In this document: in pieces, positions 8,875-18,760 of the stretch
Numbering within the stretch: position 1 is the stretch's first letter
Layout: the number at the start of each line of letters is the position of its first letter
From: Suillus spraguei
Lineage: Eukaryota; Basidiomycota; Agaricomycetes; Boletales; Suillaceae
Length of the DNA stretch: 20,207 nt
Direction: 5' to 3'
NCBI GenBank assembly: GCA_016800925.1
Contig: JABCPU010000959.1
Location: 1 to 20,207 of the forward strand
Notes under the pieces: generated by a model
Database searches by the model: none
The model's input: the letters and a program-made list of their open reading frames with translations, nothing else
What the model was told of the DNA's origin: nothing
Translations under genes and position numbers: made by a program

Positions 8875-10407
8875 GCAAGTGACATTTTGACTTGCGTGTT
8901 CATTCATGTTTTTTCGCATCTATTCTTCATGACCTTCGTGCGTAGAGTATCTCTTCAGCGTGTGGCATGTTCGGCACCCAGCCTCAGGTATCCAATCATA
9001 TATGTGCGTGTCTATTGAAGGGAACAAAGATGATTACCAACTCGAAATTCTTCACCTCGTATGCAAGTTGAGACAACGTTATGCTTGTGTATTTCTGCGA
9101 GGCCACGCAAGAAAAGACAAAATTTCTGCCTACAAGACGATCATCGCAACGCTAGCTTTGCACCTGAGCGCAAGGACAACTGGTGCCAACATGACTGCCG
9201 TCATACACGTGAATGGAATTATCTGATTACCAGTCTGAGAGTATGGATCCTGAAGCCAAAGGAACTGGCATCAGCCCAGTCAGAATGTCGATCCACCACT
9301 CACATAAACATAATTCAAGGCAGACTGTTGACTGCCGTAGGAGCTTTGATCCGAAAAATTGCTTACCGTACTGTACCAGAAGTCTCTCAGAACACCAACC
9401 AGCAGGAGCTTCACGTGCAAAAGCGAGGTGTTCGGCAGAACTTGAAAGAGTCCTTATCAGCAGCAGATCAGTGAATACGGACAGTACTCGGCAAGGGGTT
9501 GAGGTCCAGTGACAGTCGAGAGTTGAAGATATTCTCCATATGCTATGGTTAGTCATGCCCTGAGTCTCCTCTGGCGCACATAAGCTAGGTGTTTCGTGAG
9601 TCGAATAAATCTGATAAGCACGTTCCCCGGAGACCATTGAGTATAAACGTGGTCCAGTTGAACCTTCTCTGCTGTTCGAGCGTTCGTCACAGTGAGCAAG
9701 CATAAAATTCGGAAGGCATGCTACCAGAAAAAGTATTTTCCATAGCGGATGAGGTCAACCGTCGCGAGAACAACTCGATACGAGCTTGAGGGAGCAGGGG
9801 AAGGAGCAATTATGACACCTCTGCTTCGGCATCAGAATAAACATACCACCAATGTGCAGGTGCAGAGGTGTTCTTTCAGAAAGTGTTATTGTCGAGCTCA
9901 AGGCAGCACAAGGTCATGAATGAGCGACAGTTGCGATGTGGTGAGGAGAGAGCTTCAAGAGGCTCAGGTAACTGCCGAGGGTGTGGGGCAAGTGGTCATT
10001 CAGCTTTTGAGAGCCAAAGATTCAATGAAAAACAAATCACAATGAGTGCCTTGAAAAATGTAATGAAAGGGTATACGACAACAAATATTGGCGATAACTT
10101 ACCTCGCTTGAGTCTGTGCTCAAACAAGTATGAATGACACAATTCTTGAGCCTTTTATAAGATTACGAGACGCCGAGCTCGAGGGACTCGCTATGAGCTG
10201 AAAAGTGGATTTGACAACTTGAACGAGAAGATATACCTGAAATCTCGGCCTAAGGAACAATATTTCCAGCTCAAGAGGAACCTTCCTCATATTGTGGAGT
10301 CATCGAGCTGTATGAACGACTTGTTGTAAATTGTAATTGTTGTCCACTTGAAACATGGTTAACGTTGAATAACAAATTTACCATTCGCTTGACATTTCGA
10401 TAACAAC
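8875..10407 (-). pseudogene. Downstream block, unit B: candidate decayed minus-strand gene
   Basis: On the minus strand a TATAAAAGG (10159-10151) is followed by a GTAAGT donor (10102-10097) and later a GTATGT donor (9846-9841). Further on there is an open frame from ATG 9703 to 9227 (158 codons) reading EGSTGPRL, SGERAYQIYSTHETP and PEETQG. The same block in unit C, around 15200-15900, keeps parts of these words (EGST, SGE, YSSHET, PEETQG-like) across separate frames, and also a shared SMPxEFYxCSL-stop stretch. This partial agreement at protein level suggests a coding ancestor. Frame breaks differ between B and C, and C has lost the TATA box and the first donor (GCAAGA). I do not recognise the protein and cannot join the exons. 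The plus strand here also has open frames of similar length, so the coding strand is not certain. Confidence 0.35.
10151..10159 (-). promoter_or_regulatory. TATA-like box TATAAAAGG, minus strand
   Basis: Reads TATAAAAGG on the minus strand, about 50 bases upstream of a GTAAGT donor (10102). The unit C equivalent, near 15950, is degraded (CCTATGAAAG). It would serve the decayed minus-strand gene described for this block. Confidence 0.4.
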
Positions 10408-10508
10408 AAGCAATTACATAATATACACCGCATGGTTCCGTTTTTGTGTGGGAATTATATTTTGCGCAAAACCAAGACATATACATCAATTCCCTTTTGG
10501 GATGCGAA

Positions 10509-11859
10509 TGATGTCTCTGTTGAACTCGAGTCTGCTGTTACACGCTATTACACAATATATATTGCTCTGTGCCGAGAATGTTCAAGTTGGGATACCGCCT
10601 TGTCTGCACACGGCAGCGTGTTTGCCATAGTCTCACTCGCACTCGCAGCAATTCAAGTTGTGCGACATGCCTGCAAGTATGTATTCTTTTTTTTCTTGCT
10701 TTCAAGCTGATGAGATAGTAATGCACATCAGACAAGAAACCAAAGTTCTCAGATATTAGTTTTCATACACTTTAAACCAGCTTTCAAGGGTTCGGGTGCC
10801 TGGGGCACTACGACTCGCGAATACAAAAGGAAAAAACTATACAGAAGTATAGAGGGCGGGTTTCTGCAATATGTCCCTAAGCCTGAGATTTCTGAGCTAG
10901 GCTCGGGTCACGGTGGCCTGCAGCAAGAGCTGTCATCATATGCTCACCCGTTGGCGCACCACCTTGAACCATTGGAACCACCTTCATCCTCATTTCTACA
11001 ACCAGTACCACCGCCATCTCTACCGCTGCCGCCATCACCCCCTCTTCCATCACTGCCATCACCACCACCACTTCACTTTCACCTCCGCCGCCGCCTTCAT
11101 CCCCGATCATCGGCCGTCTGCATGCAATCCCGGACTGGGAACACTGCAAAGCATTTCCAGTGTGGAGTCAGATGACCTACCATCTCTGACGGACGCAGAG
11201 TGGAAGAGCTTGGAAGATAGTCAGTACAGGTTGAACCCTTTATGGCCTGAGAAAATCTCAGACTCGCTCCCCCCGAACTTCAACAAGTCCTACTACCACG
11301 TCCGGCCCATCCTCAGCATCTACGAGACAACCAAGCCGATCTGGTTAGGGATTATGAGAAAGATCACTTCATCAGCGGAGAATCTTCACTGTTCGGGGAC
11401 GACGAGAATGACCGCAGCGAAGAGTCTTCCCTCTTTGGAGAATCAGATCAGAGAAACCACTTCATCAACGAAGTATCGACACCACCAAGTTTGCCGCAGG
11501 ATCACATATCGTTGCCTAATGTCGGGTTCCAGCCTCCTGTGGGGCAGCCTTATGCTTGGATACCACCTCATGTCGGATTACAGCATCCCAGGGGTCAGCA
11601 TGTTGCTCGAATGCCCCCTGGTGTCATGTTCCAGCCTCTGCCTGGGCCGCCTTGCCGTTGGAATGCCTCCAAGTCAGGAGACCAGTGGCATGATCATGAT
11701 GCCACCTCCCAACATGACATATCCCTATGCGATAATCGCCGCATTTCCGCCAAGCGCTCCATTGCATCCGTCTATCCAATGCTTCAACAGTTCCACCCCC
11801 GAGCACGTCATCGTTTGGAACATCGTGCATGCAGCACGAAGAGGCGTACAAAGGGCTGA
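10509..11859 (+). pseudogene. Gene 1, unit C: frameshifted copy of the repeat protein
   Basis: The order is as in unit B: an exon ending at 10676, an intron 10677-10731 (GTATGT to CATCAG), then TTTREYKR and SIEGGFLQYVPKPE. This runs into HGGLQQELSSYAHPLAHHLE and a Pro-rich region lacking B's minisatellite expansion. SVESDDLPSLTDAEWKS, SSLFGDDENDRSEESSLFG and three VGxQ-P-type repeats follow, with the homologous stop at 11857-11859. Indels against B and A: one base added near 10660, several in the Pro-rich region near 11080-11150, one C missing in the C-run near 11270, one base added near 11662 and one near 11818. It cannot be translated through. In the stretch 11355-11660 C keeps the SLFG and VGLQ frame that B has lost, so B and C decayed independently. 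No family is recognised. Confidence 0.6.
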
Positions 11860-12611
11860 GGAGGAATGGAAGATTCAAAAGATGGTGTGTGATGTAGATA
11901 GGTATCTCAATGTTATGTCGCACAAATTATTCATTCCCCGAAGGGTCGATGCTATTGCGTATGACAGTATTTTAATCGTGATTGTGCCTGCATAGGATAG
12001 GAGAAAGATAAGAATGAGGAAGGGCTACGATGGCAATAAGCAAAAGTGGAATGAAATCTAAACCAGGAAACGACATATGGGAGACATCGCAGGAGGTCTT
12101 GGCATAGAATGAGGAAGATTACAGTACGAGTTGGGTATAGGTGGATAAAGCAGCGGATCGCGAATGGCTTCATAGTTCCACTTGGTTGTATATTGGCATT
12201 CCTATAAACAAGATTAGTGAGTGTTCAACAACCAATGTAGCTCCTAATATCACCTTTCAAGCAACGGATGTCAAGCAAACGATGTATGAGCGTCAATGAG
12301 ACTAGGAAGCTATTTTTGTTCCTCGCTTTTAGCACTGTCGCTATAGATTGCCTCGTGAGCGCCTAATGGAAATGAAGCCATGACACCAATGTCTTTGTCC
12401 ATAGAGGATTGGAATGGTGCCACGCCTGATATCGCCAGCGTATAACATCCCCGCCGCCACCGAACTCGATACCACTCTCAGGGGAAATGTGGTGAGAGGG
12501 AATCGATACGAAGCCTGTAGAATTGGATTGGCCTGGGGAAGCACAGTAATGCATCTTGCGGGATTGCATGACCACGATGGCGAGGGGTAATATTTTGTAA
12601 AAAGAGCGTTG
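11860..12611 (+). other. Gene 1 3' flank and spacer, unit C
   Basis: Similar to unit B to about 12235. Then comes a stretch of about 220 bases unique to C (12240-12460), after which similarity resumes at CTCAGGGGAAATGTGG. I see no ORF, terminal inverted repeat or target-site duplication that would identify the extra stretch as a mobile element. B may equally have lost it. Confidence 0.4.
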
Positions 12612-12633
12612 GGCGCTTAATCTGCACAGCTAG
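12612..12633 (+). promoter_or_regulatory. Conserved 22-bp block, unit C
   Basis: Identical to the blocks of the other units. It lies 204 bp upstream of the split start base at 12816. Confidence 0.5.
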
Positions 12634-12815
12634 TCCTGAAGCTGTGAGTGGCAGTGCCCACTTCAACACGAGAATCGCACAAGGAAGACGCACATGTAGA
12701 TGACTTCAACAACGACGTCGCTCCTGACTTGAATCTCTATCGAATGAAACACCCCACTCGGTCTTCCATTCCGCATCCATCTTTCTGTGTACACGTCAGG
12801 TATCTGGATTCAATG

Positions 12816-14586
12816 AGTAAGTGATGGACTTGTGTGGGATTTGGTGAGAGCTGACATTATCACCCACCCATTAAGTGAATTCTGAAACTAAAATCATGGG
12901 ATATCCAACCTCTACAAAGCATGAGAAACTCAACGATAATGCCTTGCCGAAAAATCAAAGTAAAGAACCTCATCAATTCCATCCTACGCCTGCCTGGTGG
13001 ACAGCGGATTATCATCTATTCAAGGCGAGATGGGTCATTTTCGAGTGTGGGACATGGAGAGGGGCATGCAAGTTGGGGAGGAATGGGAGGACCGTGATTT
13101 TGGTGTGATAACCATGGCATTATCGCCGGACGGCAAGACCGTGACAACCGGGGGTTGGGATGGCGCAGTGAAATTGTGGAACGTCGACATGGGCAAGGTT
13201 ATCAAAACATTGACAGGGCATACAAGGTATGTGACATCTGTGTGCTGGAGTCCAGATGGAGGGCGAGTGGTGAGTGGATCAGAAGATGGAATATTCAGAG
13301 TATGGGATGTCAAGAGCGGAGAAAACTATTATTGGACCAATCAACGCAGGGAAACACATATGGGCAGTTTGCTACTCACCCGATGCAAGATGATTGCCAC
13401 AAGTAGGGGGTTAATCTGGGATGCCAAGTCAGGCGAATTGCTCGAAACAACCGACTGTTCTTGTATGTGCCTGCCAGGCATGGACCTCTGATGGAAAAAT
13501 ACTCTTCGCCGGTAATTTGAAGATCGACGCAGCCACATGGACTGTTCTTGACATGCCTGAGCATCAGAACTTTGTCATTATCATTTCACTATCTCCCAAT
13601 GAGCGCATCCTCGCAACCACAGAATTCTTTGAAAAGACAGTGAAACTATGGAACACCGAAACCAATCAACCCATTGGAACACCACTTCACCATGAAGACC
13701 GTGTGACTTCCATGACCTTTTCTGCAGATGGAAAGTTCCTCACCACTGGCTGCCGCGACAGCCACCTATACACATGGGATATTTCCGCTATCATTGAAGA
13801 AGCTGGCCTTCCCTCAAACATTGTAAGCTTCAATACCCTTCATTCCAAATTACACTGACAATGGATCATTTCCCCAGGTTGATACTACACCGCGACCGGC
13901 CCTAAAAATCAATGGTGCTCCCCGAATACCTCCAGGGTTTTTCGACGATGCACTACGAGAGGCTAATGTATGTGATCTCCATCCATTATATATTCAATGC
14001 TTTGACAAATACGTTGTCAGTTGCGCATTCGTCTATCCCAATCATATGGGTCACATCACCACCCTACCTCACCATCACACCAACCCACCCTTAGTATTTC
14101 TTCATTGTGGCATCGCTCTAGGCTACATAGGACAACTGAGCCAGACACCAAATATCGATCCCAATCTTTCAGCTGGACTCGAGACCTAGTATCTGGTATA
14201 CTGCACAGACGAGATAGATCAGACATTCAGTTACAAGAGGTCAAGGTCCCTTGCACTGCGGGCAAGCCTGTACGTTTTTAACCCTCTTTACGGTTCTTCG
14301 CCACCGACTCTTTCACACAGAGGAACTATCATGCGAGAAAGAAGCCAGCCGCAAGCTCGTCTCGACCTTTCAATACTCGCAGTACGCCGCAGCACAGCGC
14401 AACAACACAGAGCATCCACCATCTTCACAGCAACCATCTCAAACTGCTAATACCTTGACACCCAGTGCTGCTGAGGCAACAAGCACAACCTCGCGTCCCC
14501 GCATCACCATACATTCCGGATGGCGTACTCGTTTCATGCTCTGGATTTGTTGCGTACCTACTCAACATTCTGATGGTCAATATTAA
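12816..14586 (+). pseudogene. Gene 2, unit C: WD40 pseudogene
   Basis: The split start (A 12816, intron 12817-12875) and the three later introns (13823-13877, 13968-14020, 14270-14320) are all kept with good donors, and the stop is TAA 14584-14586. The coding frame is broken: one extra base in the leader near 12930-12955, an extra T near 13038, an extra A at about 13322, one base missing near 13386, an extra base near 13475 and a missing C near 14411. Between lesions the WD40 text is clear, for example LSPDGKTVTTGGWDGAVKLW and SVCWSPDGGRVVSGSEDG. The segment 13421-13822 is a long undamaged piece covering blades 5-7. The tail ends GWRTRFMLWICCVP, close to unit A's hydrophobic end. None of these lesions coincides with those of unit B. 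Confidence 0.85.
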
Positions 14587-16490
14587 GGAAGTGACATTCT
14601 GGCCTGTGTTCATTCATTTTATCGCATCTATTCTTCATGACTTTCTTGCTATCATCGTAGATTATCTTTTCAGCGTGTAGCAAGTTCGGTTTTAGGTTTC
14701 AGGTTAATCAATCATATGATATATACGCGTCCGCAGAAGGGAACAAATGTGGTTGTGAACTTAAAACTCTTCACATTGTATGCAAAGTTGAGACAACGTT
14801 AAGATTGAGTACATTATTTCCGTGACACCACGCAAGAAAAATCAAAATTTCTTCCTGCACACAATACGAACACCCGAATGTTAAGTTTGAACTTGCGGAC
14901 AAGGACAACTGATCTAACATAACTCCCGTCGTACATTTGAACAGCAGAACCATCATTTGATGATGAGGAGAGCATAGTCCTAGTTGAAGGCAGAGCAGCT
15001 AGTATCAACTTCAGTCAGAGTGTCGATCCACCATTCACATGGACATCATTCCAAGTAGACTGTTGACTTCCGCAAGAGCTTTGTCCCGAAAAAATGCTCG
15101 TCATACTGTACCGGAAGTCTCCACGAGCACTAACCAGCAGGAGGCCATAGTTCCACGTACAGAAGCGAGGCTGCTCGAAGGAATCCTTATCGGCAGCAAC
15201 TGAGTGGATATAGACAACACTCGGCAAGGGGTTGAAGTCCAGTAGGTAGCCGAGAGTCGAAGATGCTCCCCCTAATCCTATGCTATGGCGAGCCCTGAGT
15301 CTCCTCTGGCGTGCGTAGGCTAGGTTTCATGAGATGAATAAATGTAAACACATTCCCCGGAGGCTGCCAAGTCTAAATGCAGTGGTACAGTTGAGCCTTC
15401 TCCGAGTCCGAGTCTGCCGTCCGAGTGTTTGTCACAGTGAACAACCATAAAATTCGGGAGGCATGCTGCTAGAGGAAGCATTGTCGATAACGGATGAGCT
15501 CAATCGTTGCGATAACAACTTGAGGGATCGGGGCAATGAGTGATTATAACCCCTCTGTTTCAGTATCAAAATAAACATACCACCAATGTGCAGGTGTAGA
15601 GGCGTTCTTTCCGACGGTGTTGTTTTCAAGCTCAGGGCAGCGCAGGCCATGATGGGCGACAGCTGCGATGTAGTGAGGAGAGCTTCGAGTTGGCCTTAAA
15701 GGCTGAGATAACCGCTGAGGGTGCGGGGCAAGTGGTCATTCAGCTTTTGAGAGCCAAACAATCGATGAAAACAAGATCACCTTGTTGAATTTTGCGTGAC
15801 ATAAAGTGACAATGAGAGTGCTCTGTCCAGATATCTTATTCCCGGGCCTGAAGACAATGTAATAAAAGGGCATATGACAACAAACATTGGCGATATCTTG
15901 CCTTGCTTGCATCAAACAAATATGAATAACACAATTTTTGAGCTTTCATAGGGCTACAAGACACCAAGTTTGAGACTAGCTGTGACCTTCGCCTCGTGCG
16001 TGACTTGTGTGGCACGAGCAGATCTCAGTGTCCTTGTCAGTGCTAAGCGGCGTTGCAGTTACGGGGTAGTTGACCTCATCTTACCGAATTCACTGTACCC
16101 AATCTCTGGTTTCTGCGAGAGAGGTGCAAAGATATGGGTTGTCATTTTCACGCTTGATGGTAATGTTGACAGCCTTTTCCTGTTAGAGATATTTTTTCAA
16201 GGACGACAATGCAACTTCCAGTATGGAAGACACGAGTATAGATAACGTACTGACAAGGATGATGATTCGTCTTATCCACAAAAATCTTTATGGGCAGATT
16301 GCGATTTAGCTATTAGGGAGATGAAGAAAAACTCACATAGGACATTGAGAACCACGGGAGAGAAGAACAGGATGAGACTCTGAACTAAAATGTGGGGAGT
16401 AGAGATGGATGTGACAATCGCAAAATTGCGTTGGACGCAGAAACAAAGGGATGTAGTAGGTGTATGGGATAGTGGCACCGTGATGCTGTG
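14587..16490. other. Downstream block of unit C and start of unit D; decayed sequence
   Basis: From about 14680 to 15975 this is the counterpart of 8940-10170. Minus-strand pieces such as MACAALSLKTTPSERTPL (from 15650) and a 70-codon frame from ATG 15227 to 15015 (NPLPSVVYIHSVAADKDSFE at its start) partly match unit B, with different frame breaks. From about 15976 to 16260 the sequence matches no other unit and shows no convincing gene. From about 16270 it begins to resemble the region before the WD40 gene of unit A (AAAATGTGGGG near 16388, compare 1113). Confidence 0.35.
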
Positions 16491-16512
16491 GGCGCTTAAT
16501 CTGCACAGCTAG
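16491..16512 (+). promoter_or_regulatory. Conserved 22-bp block, unit D
   Basis: Identical to the blocks of the other units even though the gene behind it is truncated. It lies 175 bp upstream of the base equivalent to the split start (16666). Confidence 0.5.
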
Positions 16513-16665
16513 TGCCGAAGCTGTGAAGTGACCACGCAAGGAAGACGCACATGCAGAAGACTCAAACAACCACGTCCCTCCTGGCTCGAATCTCTATCGA
16601 CCGAAGCGCCTCACTCCATCTTTCGTTTTCCTGTGTACACGTTAGGACCAGGCATCTGGTTTGAG

Positions 16666-17330
16666 AGTAAGTGATGGCCCGGGACTCGTATATGATTTGG
16701 TGAGAGCTGAAATTATCACCTACTCATTAAACGAAGGTCCCAAACCAAAATCATGGAACATCCAGCCTTTACAAAGCACAAGGACTCGGTGACAATGCCT
16801 TATCAAAAGATCAGAGTAGAATACAGCATCAGGTACATCCTACGCCTGCCTGGTGAACAGCGGACTATCATCTCATCTGGCCGGACATTTCAAATATGGG
16901 ACTTGGAGAGGGGCATGCAAGTTGGGGAGGAATGTGAGGACAATGAATTTGAAATACACGTTATGGGATTATCACCGGACGGCAAAACAGTGGCAGCTGG
17001 GAATTTCGAGGGCATAGTGAAATTGTGGAACGTCGATATGGGCAAGGTGATCAAGACAATCGACAGGGCACGCTAAGTATCTGAGATCTGTGTGCTGGAG
17101 ACTGGAGTCCAGATGGATGGCGAGTGGTGAGCGGATGCCACTGGGGTGGAACATTGAGAGTATGGAATGTCAAGAGTGGAGAAACTATCATTGGACCAAT
17201 CGACACAGGGGAATACATACTATGGGCAGTTTTCTACTCACCCGATGGCAAGATGATTGCCACAAGCGGGGATCATACCAACACAGGCGAATTGATCGAA
17301 ATCCAAGATCGACACAGCCACATGGAATGT
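16666..17330 (+). pseudogene. Gene 2, unit D: truncated WD40 pseudogene
   Basis: The GTAAGT donor of the start-codon intron is kept (16667), but the acceptor is lost (CATTAAA near 16729). An ATG at 16753 opens a leader beginning MEHPAFTKHKD, then LRLPGEQRTIIS, RTFQIWDLERGMQ and GIVKLWNVDMGK. A small insertion near 17058 shifts the frame to a stop at 17074-17076. Blades 3 and 4 continue in another frame from about 17124 (GTLRVWNVKSGETIIGPID). A deletion then joins GELIEI to the IDTATW-equivalent position, and similarity ends near 17330. Blades 5-7 and the whole tail are missing. Gene 1 is absent upstream. This is a dead partial copy at the right edge of the array. Confidence 0.8.
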
Positions 17331-17396
17331 AGTAGGATGCATACGTCCGCCTGATCGCGGAGTTGTGACTGTTGTTCCCCAGGTCACATCGACCGG

Positions 17397-17814
17397 TCTA
17401 CTAAGCTATTGGTGACAAAAATAGAGCTGGGCGGGTCCAACTGTCAACCGCTCAAGTTAGTGTCAGCACCGAACTCCTCCAACATCCGTCGTCGACGGTA
17501 GCAACAACTCAATGTGACTACAATATGGGCGTAATTTGGTAGAGGTGCCAGTTGGTGGCACAACGTGACTCTGACTCAAGCGATTCCCGAACACTCGGAC
17601 ATCCCACAGAAAGTCACAAACATCTTTGGCATACATCACGACTGCAAGCTAATCATACAGACATTCTCCAACAGACGGGTCTGAGCAACAGCAGCTGGCA
17701 GTTGCTACTGAGGTCTCCTTGCATTTCGAAACACCTAATTCGCCGGCAGAACTCCAGTACTTGCTTTCGTACCCTGAGCCGGCCCACATAGATCTGGAGC
17801 GACGCCCGTCATAA
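17397..17814 (+). pseudogene. Unrecognised plus-strand coding remnant
   Basis: Three stretches in different frames look coding. 17397-17498 reads STKLLVTKIELGGSNCQPLK up to a TAG at 17499. 17538-17681 reads WWHNVTLTQAIPEHSDIPQK and then IFGIHHDCKLIIQTF up to a TGA at 17682. 17668-17814 reads TDGSEQQQLAVATEVSLHFE and then AELQYLLSYPEPAHIDLE to a TAA at 17812. An AATAAA overlaps that stop (17814-17819). The composition (beta-rich alternation, Trp, Cys, His) is protein-like, and single-base indels would join the pieces. I do not recognise the family. It starts next to where unit D breaks off, so it may be the 3' end of an older gene into which the array grew. The opposite strand is also partly open, so this is tentative. 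Confidence 0.35.
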
Positions 17815-17819
17815 ATAAA
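17814..17819 (+). terminator. AATAAA after plus-strand remnant
   Basis: AATAAA overlaps the TAA that ends the remnant. It fits a 3' end there but is a short motif in AT-rich sequence. Confidence 0.25.
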
Positions 17820-18334
17820 GCCAAAAAGGTCAGCAATGAAAACAAACCAGGACCAGTTTCCGTCGTCTTTGAGATAGGCCACCTCGTTTACGTCCTGTGG
17901 ATGGATACTGTGGATCAAGGTCACAAGTGAGTTCTCGATGCAATTGGGACCAAAGACTGCACTCACAAACTTCTCGCCGTCCTCACTGGACAACTGGAGA
18001 ATCTGGGGCTCCGTCCTGCCTACGACTTTGTGGTCCTACGATTTCACGCTATCAGCAATCTCGCATCTGTCAACATCAAACAGACCAACCTGGGTCCAGC
18101 GTAAGGTACAAGCCTGTCTTAGTGTCTTTGAGAGTCGCAAGATGCGAACCTCGTCCACGACATCGACATAAAACTACGGGCGCGAATTAGCACGAGAAGA
18201 ACATCGCTAATGATGCACGCGTACTGTATCAGGAACGTCGTGGCCGACGAACTCATGTTTCCTGACATGACGATGTACCGGTTTGAATACTGGACATTGT
18301 TGATGTTGTAAAGTCCGGTGATCATGTTGCTCAT
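17816..18334 (-). pseudogene. Beta-trefoil (ricin-B-like) gene or pseudogene, minus strand
   Basis: A minus-strand ATG at 18334 follows a leader free of ATG and a TATA box at 18431-18424. The first exon reads MSNMITGLYNINNVQYSNRY then IVMSGN, the G-x-Y-x-I-x-N-V opening of fungal beta-trefoil lectins and protease inhibitors. Later pieces fit the same fold: KDTKTGLYLTLDPG near 18080-18120, HKVVGRTEPQ near 18030 and DVNEVAYLKDDGNWSW near 17850-17900. Plausible introns are GTACGC..CCGTAG (about 18230-18180), GTTGGT..TCGTAG (about 18095-18040), GTGAGT..CACAG (about 17955-17890) and GTTTGT..CTCCAG (about 17850-17795). The phases of these pieces do not all agree, so either my intron choice is wrong or frameshifts are present. 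Lectin or inhibitor activity cannot be assigned. It is convergent with the plus-strand remnant. Confidence 0.45.
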
Positions 18335-18423
18335 GGTTGATTGAAGATTCTGTGAGTATTGATTGAGAGAAGGTTGTTGATGGAAACTGAAGAAACTGAC
18401 TGCAGCTTGAGGATAGGCTGCGA

Positions 18424-18431
18424 CCTTTATA
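18424..18431 (-). promoter_or_regulatory. TATA box of the minus-strand beta-trefoil gene
   Basis: Reads GGTATAAAGG on the minus strand, about 90 bp before the ATG at 18334. The interval is rich in C/T and A and has no ATG, as in typical fungal leaders. Confidence 0.5.
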
Positions 18432-18716
18432 CCTGGTTGACTCGGAAAGTTCCATTACTAGCCTCAGATAGGCCAAAGTCAGCATCACGCTCTGTCTGAG
18501 TCTGGTCTTGGGATTACGTTTCGGCACTGTTCTTTCATGAGGTGAGTCGAATGCTTCCGAATCACTGTAGGACCGCTGCACGTGCCACTGACATACATTA
18601 TTGACCTAATCATTCCTCGGGTCGCGTCCGGTTTAAATATTGTTCTCGTACATTCCCCTCCCCGCCGCATCCCCATTTCAAAAACAATTGGGGTACATCT
18701 GCAAAACCACTGAAAT

Positions 18717-18760
18717 GAACGCTTAACTTACGCGCGTTACGGACGCTTACGAACGCTTAC
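18717..18760 (+). repeat. Short repeats of GRACGCTTAM
   Basis: GAACGCTTAA (18717), GGACGCTTAC (18741) and GAACGCTTAC (18751) occur within 44 bp, and GAACGCTTAA occurs again at 18941 in the same orientation. No function is visible. Confidence 0.6.

Larger units (their letters stand above)
4395..10150 (+). repeat. Tandem unit B (gene 1 + WD40 gene + downstream block)
   Basis: The segment can be followed by eye against unit C: gene 1 start region, gene 1 body, 3' flank, 22-bp block, WD40 gene and the downstream block around 9487-10140. Equivalent landmarks are 5.67-5.74 kb apart. Boundaries are approximate, set where recognisable similarity fades. Confidence 0.75.
10408..15975 (+). repeat. Tandem unit C (gene 1 + WD40 gene + downstream block)
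   Basis: Follows unit B in the same order and orientation. C differs by small indels and by about 220 extra bases at roughly 12240-12460 that B lacks. Similarity with the end of unit B can be followed to about 15975 (GACACCAAGTTTGAG against GACGCCGAGCTCGAG near 10170). Confidence 0.75.

Noticed and set aside
15970..16245. Plus-strand open frame of 91 codons between units C and D
   Set aside because: No ATG at the start, no splice or promoter support, and no similarity to the other units.
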